Shown piece after piece: positions 1 to 11,578 of a stretch of 64,000 bases of DNA. The notes beneath the pieces are model-generated. The model had not been told where the DNA came from, made no database searches, and saw nothing but the letters and a program-made list of their open reading frames with translations. A program made the position numbers and the translations under genes. This DNA is from Plantago elongata (Eukaryota; Streptophyta; Magnoliopsida; Lamiales; Plantaginaceae), in NCBI GenBank assembly GCA_036897095.1, contig JAYMSP010000220.1, positions 1 to 64,000 on the forward strand, given 5' to 3'. Numbering within the stretch: position 1 is the stretch's first letter; each line of letters starts with the position of its first letter.

Positions 1-640
1 TAATAATTTTTATTTATATCTATATGATTTTCATTACATGAAATTGAAAATGTAAACTACTTATCTAAAAGTTGTTTCTGATAATTATTTGAACTTTTAA
101 GTGTTAAGTATGATGTTTAGCTTCGGTGTATGTATTTTACTTCATTTATATATTAACTTTTTTAGTAAGACCCAAAATATCACTAACTTATTAATTAATT
201 AACTTTGAAGCTTCTTGACATTAAAATTTTATTATTTATGTAGTATTAATTTTCGAAATGTCCTCTGCTTCTTATATAATTGATCTGATGATTTCATCTT
301 CTATTAGATTCATAATTGTTACTCTATGAGATTTCAAAATATATGTTAAAATTTTAGCACAAAAGTTAGTATTTAATAATTTTGTTCAATCAATATAATA
401 TTTAAATTACACACATTATTTTATTATGAAAAAGAATTTTTTAGTATAAATCTCTACATAAAATTATGACGATATGATTGTATGGAGTTTTTATATCACT
501 CCTAACTACACCATTCACTAGACAACGCTTTGTCTTAAAAAGGCGGCCTTTAAAGCTTAATACACGCTTTAAATATAATAGAGCGCTTTGGAGCGGTACA
601 AGGGTGGTAGACGACGCTCTAGGGGGATCTAGTTTCTGTG
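1..640. other. AT-rich intergenic DNA at window edge
   Basis: No coding signal is visible. From about 516 to 632 there is a short, less AT-rich stretch that begins with CACTA and repeats the core GCTTT/GCGCTTT several times. It may be a remnant of a CACTA transposon end (see findings). The stretch from about 640 is probably the leader of the next gene. Confidence 0.4.
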
Positions 641-808
641 GGTTTTAGGGTTTAGTGTTTGATGGGCATCATACAAAACATAATCTTGATTTTTGAGAAG
701 GGAGTGAAGTAGATGAAGAAAGGGTAAAAGGATATTCTTTTCACTTGCTAAACTCTTTCAGCTACTGAAATCTTTGTCTGAGAACTCTAAATTGGGGTCA
801 ATTACTCA

Positions 809-3728
809 ATGGGTTCCGTTTATCAGTTTCCAATCCCATCTTTTTCTGCTGTCACAAGACCTGCTATGTTGCCAAATCCGGTTTTCTCTCTCAAAGGTAC
901 AATCTTTACGCCTTCTCTTGGAATTTTTGTTTAGTTCTGGATATATGAGAGTTTAATTTGCACTGTATGTGTCTTTTTCGTGGCTATTCTTGATTTTGCA
1001 ATATGATAAGCTGATATTGTTGTGTAGACAGTGTAGTTGCATCTTGCAATTTGCTTAATAATAATTGGATGTATAGTACTTCAATTTTGTTGCTTGAAGT
1101 GTATTCTTTGTTGCTTGAATGTATAATTTGTTGTTTGAAATGATTTGAGCTGTTGTCTATTAGTGCTATATGATATGGTTCGCTTCATATCTGTCTTTGG
1201 GTACTGGCCATGAAAGTTTTTCCTTGCATAGATAGATGTTTCCCATGTGGTATGTTGTTCAAAATGATGCCTTCGACTTGGCCTTTTTTAGTGACTAGTT
1301 GGAATAGTTTGACATCTTTACGATCTCCTTAGTTGAAACACGGAGTGTGTATTGCCAAGGTTCTTTCTATTGTATGGGAAATGGATTTTGCTCTTTGTGT
1401 ACATTTCAGTATAGTATCTTTCTCACGCAAGTGTTAAATCTGTTCCTGGAATAATGTACATTGATAAATTGGATCAAAATCACAAAACGAGATTTCATCT
1501 AGTGGTGACGTTAGGTATCCTTTGGCATTATTATCAAACTGAGGTATCATTTCTTGATGCAGCTTGTTCAATTTGGCAGAAATAGCATACAGGCATTCAG
1601 TGTCAAGTATACGAGCTGCAGACGGGAGCCAGAGAAGGAGACCATCGAGCAATCCTATATACAGAAGGACACCAAATGGAGGGGAAGGAGAAGACAATAC
1701 GCAAGCACATGATGGTAAAACATTATCACCGGAAGCCAAGGAGGAGATCCTAGCTCTCTTTAAGAGGATACAATTGTCAGTTGCTAAAGGAGGATCTTCA
1801 AATTCTAAGAATTTGGGTTCACAGCCACCTGAAACTGCTGAATTACTTCTGGAAGTTCTTCGAAATTCAGGGTCACAAAAAGGTTAGAGAGATCTAAGTA
1901 CTGCACTCCTGTATTTTCATAGATGTAGGTTTCTCATCTTCAGAGTTTAGGGTGTTAAAAGATAGTCTATTTTTAAGTCGGGGAGTTAATTATATAGAGA
2001 TCCCTGAAGTTTGACATAACTATAAAAAACCTCGGAGTTGTGAAGTACATGTGCTCCCCTCTTGAGTGTAAGTATGAGTATACCTTGAAGAGCTGATGTA
2101 AATTTTCAATAGTTGTTGCGTTTTGCTTAAACTATGCTAGTTATTTAAATAAAATGAGCCAGATCTCTTGGTACTGCCCGTGTATGAAAGTGGAACTATG
2201 GGTTCATTGGGCCCTATTTAGCAAAACTAGTTGTTACTTGGTACCTTGTAAGCATTTGCTACATATAGAATATATGAACAAATAATCTGGCTTTTTTGAA
2301 TAAGTTTATAAATCAGCTAGCTTCTGCATAACATACTTATTTCTAAAAAGATTATAAAGCACGAATGCATGATTGGTTTAAGGATCCACATTAGTATGTT
2401 TAGGATATGGTAACGTGAGGATACGTTACATATTGGTTCTAATTGTATGGATTTCTTTTCTTTTTCCCTTATTATGAAATAGGTATTGGCTGGATTTACA
2501 CAAATCAAATATAAAATTGAATATGGACTTCTTCGTTCCTTTTTCTTCCTTCATTTTAATAATTTAATAATCTGTTGGCCTCTTCCTTTTCTTTGTTTTT
2601 CTGAATGATCGATGTCAATCCATGCTATCCAATTTTATGTTATTTTCTGGCGTTCTAGTTGTTACTAATGGGCCTGGATGGTTAGAAATTAGATACAAAA
2701 GCTCATATATACTCATTTATTTTAATACAAAAACTTGCGAGGGTTCACGGTTTGTGATTGTACGGTGTTGTATGCAAATTGTGGATTTGTGTGTTTCGTG
2801 TATTTTCACAAATTGTATATTATTGCATAATAATTGTTCAGTGAATTTTTTTGTGAAAATTTGCTAAAATATAAAAATGTACAATTAGTATGCAATAATG
2901 CATGACTCTCACAAACTAAGGACTTCCTAACGAGTTTCTCATATTTTAATTAGGGTTACAAATTGAACCAACTAATTGTAACTTGGTCCATATGTTTTGT
3001 TATAACTTATATATGTATTAATTAATATTAAAAAATATATTTAAACAAATGAAAAATACCTGTATACTACTTGTTTGGATTGTGTTGTATCCATGCATCC
3101 GTCTCATATCATATCCATACTGGTGCTTCCTAGAAAATAAGTTCAGAAGCTAATAAAGAGTACTAAACAGAGCGTTAATATTGACTGTTTAAAGTGGAAC
3201 AGAGATACAACCAATGTATGGTTACCTTTTTCCCTTTATTTGTTCAGGTTCTGGAGACTAATAGCTCTAGGTGAATTAGTTACAGATTAATGTTACGTTA
3301 TAGTGATGTTTGATTTCTCCTGCTGTTGTTGTGCTATTCTTAATCTGAAGTTTCATACTCTTCAATACTTTTGTGTAGGGAAACTTTCAGGCAAGAAACC
3401 AGATAAAACACTGTCTCCACGAAATGATTCACTGAAGAAAAAGGATAGCACAGAACCACCATCATTAACCAACCCGAAAACCATAAGATCGCCATCAAAT
3501 TTCACGAGAAAGTCTTCAATACCTGTGTCGAGCTCAAGACACGAATTTGAAATGAAAAGTGAACTTTTGGAGGAAAGCGAACCATTGGAGGAAAACAGGG
3601 AACATGAATCGAAGAAGTTGGAGGATATGAAACTTACTGAGCTAAAAGAAATAGCAAAGTCTAAGGGGATCAAGGGATACTCAAAGCTCAAGAAAGGTGA
3701 ACTTGTGGAGCTATTGATCAGCTTATGA
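809..3728 (+). CDS. Rho-N (Rho termination factor N-terminal) domain protein, probably plastid-targeted
   Basis: Three exons are inferred: 809-896, 1580-1882 and 3379-3728, with GT-AG borders and matching phases, giving 246 residues and a TGA stop at 3726. The C-terminal ~38 residues (about 209-246, with KLTELKEIAKSKGIKGYSKL) form a SAP-like Rho-N fold, the RNA/DNA-binding module found in plant RHON1, BP-73 and the short Arabidopsis protein At4g18740, which this one matches best in length. The first ~35 residues are Ser/Pro/hydroxyl-rich and poor in acidic residues, like a chloroplast transit peptide. The middle is polar and probably disordered; it has one helical segment (residues ~80-100) with LSPEAKEEILALFKRIQLSV. 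The start is the first ATG that stays in frame with the spliced exons. The exon 2 acceptor at 1578-1579 is chosen because the alternative AG at 1561-1562 breaks the frame. The family role in plastid RNA processing is known; the specific target is not. Confidence 0.8.
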
Positions 3729-3729
3729 G

Positions 3730-4116
3730 GATGCAATTTAATTAGTTTTTGTGTTCAAATTTGTTTATCTTTCTTTGCATGTCCTTTTTAATTTTTATTA
3801 GTCCAGTTGTCTATTTTAGTTGGATAAAGTCCATATTTTGTTGTACTGTAGAACTGTAGTGTTAGACTACCATGTTTCTTAAACTTTACTTTTGGTGCCA
3901 CAAGTTTTTTAATTTTCACTTTCTAATGTGGAATTTGTCCATATACTGACACTAAGACATCAGGAGGAACTGAATAAAGAATCTTCCAGTCATGCATTTG
4001 TAATTTTAACCAATTCATGAATACTAGACAGATAAGTTATTTTACATTCAACAAATAGTATTAATTGTAATTTTGCATTTAAGTTACATATTTTATTACT
4101 TAAAATCTTATTTTCA

Positions 4117-4165
<49 letters not shown>

Positions 4166-5259
4166 ACCTTTCACTTAAAATTATGCGTTGATGGTAATGT
4201 ATGAAATTATTCAAATTTCATACTATCCCTTTAAATCGGAGAGGAGAGTAATAGATTGCATGTGATGTCATGTGAGTTTGTTGCATCTTGTTTGGTCATG
4301 GTTTGAAATAGGAAATTAAGTTCGTGTTATCTCCAACTGAGATTTATTGAATTGGACTGAATTAAAGTAAAATATAAATTATAATTAAGTCGAATTGAAT
4401 TTGATTGAATTAAATTGATGTGATTTTTAATTTAAAATAATACCGCCTAAAACTGAAAGCATGTAGTTAGGCTAACATGTTAACTTATGGAGGAATATAA
4501 GTACAGAATCATTTTTAATCTAATGTATGTTTGTGCGGTAGGGTGCAAATTTAATAATCACAACATTCCGATATTGAATGGAAAGATATTTTGTGAATGT
4601 ATTTTCAAAATACTGATGTTTTTTTAATTTTAGAAACAGGGCAACAGGCTGCTTTCATCAGCAATAATCAGGAAATATATATTAACTTACACATTGTATT
4701 AAATTTTAAATCCCTATGCAAGCAAAAATGAAGAATCCATATGCAATCATCTCCTTGAAACATAACTATCTGAAAATTGCATTTATTTCATTTTCACTAC
4801 GCTATGAGCAAACTAAATTAAGGTTTATGGTAGTCAAAATTAACACACGATCATAAACAATATAATCATAATGACATTAATTTAGATCTCTATAAACAAA
4901 TCAACTAAAAATGAAAATGGAAATTTAATGACAAAAATTAAGGCTGAAATGTAGTATTTTTAACGGAAGAACATCAGTTATACAACTACAGTAAGTTGTA
5001 ATATTGGGTCAAATATAAAATTAATCATAGACGTCAATTTTTCCAGAAATATACAATTATTACAAAAGTAAAATCATCACAAAATTACATAGTATCTCAA
5101 AAAAAAAAAAAAAAAAAGGAAAACATTGGGATGGATCCTGAAAAACAAAATAGCCTTGGGTTTGCTCTCTTACACATTCAAATTTAAAGGATACAATAGT
5201 AGATAATGTAGCTATTCATGATCTAACTACAGTAGTTCAAATTCAAACCATAAAGTTCT
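3730..5259. other. Intergenic DNA between convergent genes
   Basis: This holds the 3' untranslated regions of the Rho-N gene and of the convergent NRT2 gene. It is AT-rich and contains a TTA microsatellite (listed separately) and an A-run near 5100-5117. No gene is seen. Confidence 0.5.
4119..4164. repeat. (TTA)n microsatellite
   Basis: About 15 uninterrupted TTA units lie in the spacer between the Rho-N and NRT2 genes. Confidence 0.95.
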
Positions 5260-7096
5260 TTAAGGGCTAGCTGATAAAACATAGCTCGGGTTCAGTGGCG
5301 TCGATCCAGGAGCTATGCGATTACCCCTTTCGGATTTTGCATTTTCAGCGAACTTGAGACTATTTTCATGCATTCCTCTCTTTTTCTCATCTTCATCATA
5401 CTCAGAACCATAATAATGTTCTTCACTACCTTTGGTTGGTGGAAGGAACATGCTACCCCATTGTGGGAAATGCACTAGAGCCACCGGCAGGGTGCATACC
5501 ATAATCATGATCCCCATGTACTGAAGTCCTGTTGCGGTTGAGTACTTTGAACTCGTGAAAAATAAGAGTTGTGTTAGGCCAGACCCAAAGTTTCCACCTG
5601 CACCAGTCATACCTGATATAATACCTAATGATCTTCTTGAAACGAAGGGGATAATACCAAAGGTTGCTCCTTCAGCAGCTTGAACTCCGACGGAGAATAT
5701 GATCATATGTGTTACTGCAACAGGGAGGGAATCAGCTCGTCCCAAAAGTAGACAAAATGCTCCTCCCATAGTTTGTACGACCCACAGTGTCCAAAGTCTT
5801 CCCCTCATCCCAAACTTTTTGGCAGTGTAATCAGATGTGAAGCCTCCAATAGGACGAGCAACAAGGTTCACCATGCCGAAAGAGGCTGCAATGATCCCGG
5901 CTGTTCGAAGCTTTAGGTCAAATCTGTTATAATTTAAAAACACAAAGTATCAAATAAAGTGATAAAATTATTTCAGGAGGAAAGTAGATCTTATGAGCCT
6001 TTGGGAAAAGTATGACCTGTCATAAAAGTACTCAGCTACTACATTATCAGTCGTCAGTTCGACTCCCATGGAGTACCCATAAAGGAGAACAAAAATCCAA
6101 GTCCTATAATTTGTAACAGCATACCACATAACCTGCAAAAACACATTTAATTGGACTTGAGTTAATGACTCGTATATTATGAGTTACATCTTATCTAAAA
6201 AAATTCAACCCATAAATTATATTTATATAGATGTTGAATCTATTCATTTATATTAAATTGCTTAATAAGAATATGTCACACACCTTTTTAAAGTTGTCTT
6301 TCGTAACTTGTCCCTTCTTTTGTAAAATGCTACGGTTGCCGTCAGGCAAGTCTTGACCGAGTGTCATGACCATAATCCCCATTATGACATGCATCCAACC
6401 GGGAATGAAGAAGGCGATCCTCCATGCGGTGAACGAGGTGGCTCCGAATTTCTTGATCATGTCGTAAAGTAGCGGCATGAGCAATTGAGTGACGCCACCT
6501 CCCATGTTCCCCCACCCCGCAGTGGTACCATTCACTGTTCCAATAATTTTACTATTGAACATCGTGCTCATCCAGTACTGGCACGACACAAATGTCGCCA
6601 ATGAAAACCCAATCATGAAACGTACTGCAATGTATCCACTAGCAGACGACACAAGCGACATGGAAAATACTGCTGGAGCAGAAAGCACGACGAGAAATGC
6701 ACACCCATAACGCGGGCCCAACATATCACAAACCGCCCCCATCACCAACCTGGACATTATACTTCCCGACACGGAAGCGACCCCGGCATTTCCAATGTCA
6801 CTCTTGGTCAAGTTCAAATTGTCGCGGATTATGGGAACGAGAGGCGCAGCTGCGAATGTGGAGACGAAGCAAGTGAAGAAGGAAACCCAAGCGAGGTGAA
6901 ACGTCCTCATGTGAGGATTGGCTAAGGAGAAGAGCTTGAATTCCTTAGCTTTATGCTCGGAGTCGACTGGCAAGTCGAAATGTGCGGTGGTATCGGTTGG
7001 GACCATCGGAGACGCCACGGAAAATGCGATGACGGGCTCCCTGCCAGTGACTCCGTGCATGGAGCTACCTGGAGAGCCTTCCACATCAGTGCCCAT
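5260..7096 (-). CDS. NRT2: High-affinity nitrate transporter, NRT2.1/2.2/2.4 type
   Basis: Minus-strand exons are 7096-6284, 6132-6017 and 5923-5260, phases 0 and 2, 530 residues, the same length and two-intron structure as Arabidopsis NRT2.1. This is a major facilitator (NNP family) nitrate/H+ symporter of the plasma membrane with 12 expected membrane helices, which works with the partner NAR2/NRT3. The N-terminus carries the family segment [12 protein letters not shown]. The nitrate signature glycines ([15 protein letters not shown], and [16 protein letters not shown] in the second half) are intact. The MFS loop motif is present around [12 protein letters not shown]. The Ser in the C-terminal NSLKF segment (residue ~498) lines up with the phosphorylated Ser501 of Arabidopsis NRT2.1 as I recall it. 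The extreme C-terminus (last ~22 residues) is divergent. The start is the first ATG of the conserved N-terminus. Transcription is expected to be nitrate-responsive in roots, by family knowledge only. Confidence 0.96.
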
Positions 7097-7139
7097 TTTT
7101 TCAGTAACGCTGTAATGTGGGATCTGATTAATGTAGTAT

Positions 7140-9109
7140 GATACACATTAAGGTTGGATTGAAGAAGTGTTAAATAGTGTGAGAAGTTGACATTCTTTGG
7201 TTAATTAATGGTCTAATAATTAAGCCAGTAGAGTTCCTGATCAAATATCATATGCATCATCATGGTATTAATTATTTCTGATAATCTGATTAATGATATG
7301 ATGATAGGCTATTATATACATTTCGCCGCATATGATTGATTGATAACGGTGTTAGCCTTATCGCATACTGCAGAGGACCATAACCAACTCGAAATGGCCC
7401 TTTGAACCGCACTACAAGACCATGAACTAGTGCGAACATCATGCATTTTTATGTTTATAAATTATAATATTACGTACTCATCAGTCCAGCCAATCAGCCA
7501 CTTCATTTGAATTCCATTTACCGCTTTATTTTAACAAATTCAATACACGTATTACATCATAAATACGATTATTAAATTTACTTTCATGAATTGGCTTGGA
7601 ATTTTTGGCGGAAACTACCGTAATTTGATGGGATCATGGGTGGATTATGTTGTTTCACCATAAAAAGAAACATGTTGTAAAGTGGAGAGTTTACAGTTGC
7701 GTTGGATTTGGGTGCTGGTAATTGGTGAAGGATTGTGATGGAACGTAACTTTCCATCAACTTTCCATCGCTAATTTGTAGAACAAATTATTAAAGTAATC
7801 TGTTAGTTGGAACTGTCTTTAAAGTCATCGCCACAAATTAAAAAAGAGGCGGAGGACGCACTTAAAGAGAGAAAGGTTTTCGTAAGGTAATCACGTTTTC
7901 AACTGTGACATTACACTTTTCAACGGTAAAGTAACTTCATTCATCATAAACTATTCTAATTACAACTTGGGTTATTCGTTTAAATATCAGTTACTTTTTT
8001 AGGGTTTATTTGGGCTAGAAATATGTTCTCCTATTCTACGAGTCGTGAATCTTTATTCCTATATATGGTCATAAGACCAACTTAACTGAATTAAAAGGAA
8101 TAATTAATGTAAATAAAAAAAGGAGATATTTGGGTTATAATTGTGCTTTCCGTCTGCACTAGTACTCGCTAGAGCAGGTTTGTAAGGCGGATCGAATTTG
8201 TATAAAACGTCTTTTGATGTAATTAAAGAGTATGGGTAGTATTCTGAAGGTTTAGCAGTTTTTGGTGGTGATGTTTTTCATAGTTCCCTTTTTCTCCCTT
8301 TTTAGTTTGAACATATATTATGCATGCTTTTGTAAATGCTTTAAAATTGAAATGTTATAATTTCAATTTCAATAATCAAAACTACTAGTGATAAATCATA
8401 ATCCACTATACCTTTTTAAGTTTAATTATATCAGAATTTAAGATGGTTATTAACCACCCCAAAATTAAATGGTGAAAATAAAATTTCCATCTAATATAAT
8501 TCAAAATGTTTGCCATGTTTACCACTAATTTTTCAGTTAGTTTTTTAGTTTAATAATTATTTTTAATAAAAATTTGTTACGTGAACTCGCAGTTTTTTAA
8601 ACGAGTTAGCTGGTTTGAGAAGCTAATGAAGTTAGCCTGTTGAAAAAAATGATACCTGACATGCTATCAATTACCTTTTCATCTAACAGCTAATTTTTCA
8701 ACTACTAACTAACTCTTCAGTTAATTTTATTCCTAATGCTTAAATATTTTTGTAAACAATCTAATATATAATACATACAATACAACGTAGCAGTATTTCA
8801 GAATCATAATAAACAAAAGTCGAAAACAAGTACTATATACTTCTACTTGGTTAAAAGCTGCAACATGCAGCATTGACTCCGAAACACCTCACCATGTCAT
8901 GAACTGGACGGGTATTTCTTCTATTAAAATGATAACAGCTTGCCTATTACTATCAGTCTATGACTCTATGTCATAGAATGATGGTTTCCAATAATCAAGT
9001 TCAAAAAGTTCCATATTTAGCAGGCCACATGAACATATAAAACTATCTTTGGGTCATTCCGTCATTGTCATTGCCCTGACTCCGAATATATAGTGAAACA
9101 AAAATATAA
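7140..9109. other. AT-rich intergenic DNA upstream of NRT2
   Basis: This should hold the NRT2 promoter in its first kilobase. The stretch around 8500-8760 repeats CAGTTAG/GCTAAC-like words, suggestive of an old MITE, but I could not define ends. No gene is seen. Confidence 0.4.
7310..7320 (-). promoter_or_regulatory. Candidate TATA box of the NRT2 gene
   Basis: On the minus strand this reads TGTATATAATA, about 215 bases upstream of the NRT2 ATG. A weaker TATA-like CTATTTAA sits closer, near 7166-7173. The transcription start cannot be fixed from sequence alone. Confidence 0.3.
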
Positions 9110-9181
9110 TTCCGTTGCCGGGACTTAGCCCGGGTCTCTCGGGTGAGAGTCGAGTATCCTGACCAACTAGACTACAACGGA
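9110..9181 (-). tRNA. tRNA-Glu (CTC)-like gene, probably a tRNA pseudogene
   Basis: On the minus strand the 72 bases fold as a cloverleaf. The acceptor stem TCCGTTG/CAACGGA is perfect, with discriminator A. The D arm with box A TAGTCTAGTTGG is typical, and the anticodon loop CTCTCAC gives anticodon CTC (Glu). Two defects stand out against the usual plant tRNA-Glu. The T loop is CTAAGT, six bases instead of the seven-base TTCAAGT, which also spoils box B. The last pair of the anticodon stem is A-C (CTCGA/CCGAG) instead of G-C. Both defects argue for a decaying copy, although the rest is almost unchanged. No intron. Confidence 0.65.
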
Positions 9182-10446
9182 ATTGTTGTACATCTTATGC
9201 ATGCTAATTATATAATGTCGTATGTTTTTTCTAAAAGCCAACAAGATGAATGAAGTAGTGAACGGCGAAATTGATATTGACCCAAGATTGTGTGGCCTAT
9301 TATTGCCTCTCCCAATTTGCCCCAACCCACATTGAAGCCCAATCTCTCAAGCCTATTACTTCCCCCACATTGTTGACTTTTGTGTGTGATGTTTGAATGG
9401 AGTAGCAGCAAAGGAAATGAGTCTTTGTTACCTCCGTTACTTCTCCTTGTTTCTCAAGCATGCATTAATAGCTGAGGCATTAATTGTGTATAGATGGATG
9501 AGTTAAAGTCTTTGTGACTTTAACATTGCCCTATACATACCCCTGCATTTCCATTGTACATGCATAATGTTTTGAGAGAAAGTCCAAGCGATTATTTGGT
9601 ATGCAATTTGAATTGGCAAATATCAATTCGAATTACATGACAATCAGACCCCTAAATGACTTACATACTTCTTCACCCTTTATAGATTTGTGCTTCCGGT
9701 TGAGATATTATATAGAGATCGAACCTTTGTGCCTTCCTTCTCTTCTCTTCTCTTCATTCTTTGTGGGCTTGGTTGGTAGACCTTGTGATTTTGGTGGTGC
9801 ACACCGTTGGAGTTGAAAACCGATCGAGAGGCGACCTGAGCCTAATATATATCCTTTACATAAACAAGCAAAAATGCAATGTTATACGCTTCCAAAATTT
9901 TGCACAACAATCTCGATGCAATTGGAATGAAAGGGAAAAACTAACGTACTAAACTGGCAAACAAGATTCCTTGATTTACTGAAACCTAAAATGTTCACGC
10001 CTCGTCTCCTAATAACCCGAAGTCCGATCCTTTGACCGGATGACTATTTATGTATTGCTCTATAAGTGGTTTTTTTACTCCACATGTCCTTTTCCATACA
10101 CTTTATATTCATTCATGTGTGCATCAGAAAACTTCTTAGTAGGTCATTTATTTCGAGATCAAACATGTTTAGCTCAAAATGTATTGATAGATTCTCGGGA
10201 AAAATACAATGTTGTTTATTGATATCATTTTCAACTTCATGAAACTCTATTGTTGATATGAATCTCTCTCTTTCTATTCCTCCACCCCTCTCTCATACAA
10301 TGAGTTAACACAAAATACACTAAGAATTTTATGAATTCAAGAATACATTCCATCGATTAAGGCTCAGTTCTCTTCAACTGAAAATTCATTCGGTTCAACT
10401 TGCTTATGACGTCAAATTTGATGAAAATATGGCATGCAACTACTAT

Positions 10447-10646
10447 AATACAAATATGTTTTTACCGATAACTTATATGTAAAAAAATCAAAGATCAAGG
10501 TATAATTGACCATAAATGATTGTCCTAAAAATCAAATATGTTTTCACCGATAAATTATATGCACCGACAAACTTATATGTCAGGATAGACTTTATCGTGC
10601 AATTACCTTGAACCAAGGAAATTGACCATAAATGATTTGTCCTAAT
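10447..10646. repeat. Imperfect tandem duplication
   Basis: The words AAATATGTTTT(T/C)ACCGATAA at the left and GACCATAAATGAT(T)TGTCCTAA at the right occur twice, once at about 10450-10530 and again at about 10538-10646, the second copy being longer. Confidence 0.6.
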
Positions 10647-10978
10647 TTGAATTTATATATTTTTCAAATCTTCTCAAAACCGGATGGCGCAAAATTTATG
10701 TGATTAATTATTCAAAAGAGAAAAATAGCCTATCATCTAACACCCCATCCATTTTTATAAAAGTTCCCTTTTCATCGCAAATCACCCGACTATAATTTCT
10801 GAAATATCGTCGACAAGGATGTAAGAATCGACTCCAACATACATACGTTAGCTCGTATATGAGAGAGCACTTCTGCAACCCTATCACGACGAGTTTCACC
10901 CCTACTCGATTTCCTATACAAAAATCACCATCCATTACTTAAATTAACTAGAAATGAGACAGTTGAATCTAAATAAAG

Positions 10979-11070
10979 AATGGCAATGAAGTACAGTTCA
11001 GTTGGTAAAACGTTTCACTCCCAACTAATAGATTGGGTTAGAGTCACCCATTTAAAAATAAATAAATAAA
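10979..11070 (+). mobile_element. tRNA-derived SINE-like repeat, copy 1
   Basis: A box A-like GTTCAGTTGGTAAAACG is followed about 30 bases later by a box B-like GGTTAGAGTCACC, and then by an A-rich tail of AAATA units. It is related to the copies at 26815-26897, 41622-41710 and 63784-63852. It lies about 500 bases upstream of the MET1 start codon. Confidence 0.5.
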
Positions 11071-11578
11071 ATTCAAGCAAAGAGAGTTCCTGTTCCAGTT
11101 GAGTTCCACAGGAGCCAGAAATAAAACCTGGATCGATGCCACCTCAGGAAATTAAGTACAATATGTTTGAGTGAGAGGCAAAAAAGGGAGGGAAAAAGTA
11201 TTGCCCAAATATCTATCTTCAACTTCATCAACACAAACAAAATCCTATGCACACTCGTCCCTCTATATATTGGCTCTGTCATTCATTTCGTATTTGTTGG
11301 AACCTAATTCACATTCAATCCAACTCAATTCCTTCTATTTCAGCTCATTATTCAACATTCTAAATTACTCTACTCATTTTCCTCGTAACTCTCTTCTCCG
11401 ATTGTATCCGTTGTTTCCTAGATTTCTATCTGCTCAATTTTGACTCATCAATCACGTTTTTTCTGCATCGGTTTTTCAGATCGCTGATTCTTTTTTTTGC
11501 TGTCAAGTCTCCAGTGATAGACCGTGCTATATCAGTTTACGCGAGTTTTGCGAGGAGATTTAGGAACGTTGATCGAAC

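Larger units (their letters stand above)
9190..11330. other. Intergenic DNA between tRNA-like copy and MET1
   Basis: No gene is seen. Contents listed separately: an imperfect tandem duplication at 10447-10646 and a tRNA-derived repeat at 10979-11070. The pyrimidine-rich stretch from about 11330 to 11578 is probably the MET1 leader. Confidence 0.4.

Noticed and set aside
1434-1739. Open stretch on the minus strand over exon 2 of the Rho-N gene
   Set aside because: It lies opposite a spliced, family-recognisable exon and has no domain of its own.
11171-11443. 90-codon open stretch upstream of MET1
   Set aside because: It overlaps the probable MET1 leader and promoter, is Ser/Leu/Tyr-rich through pyrimidine-rich DNA, and matches no family.
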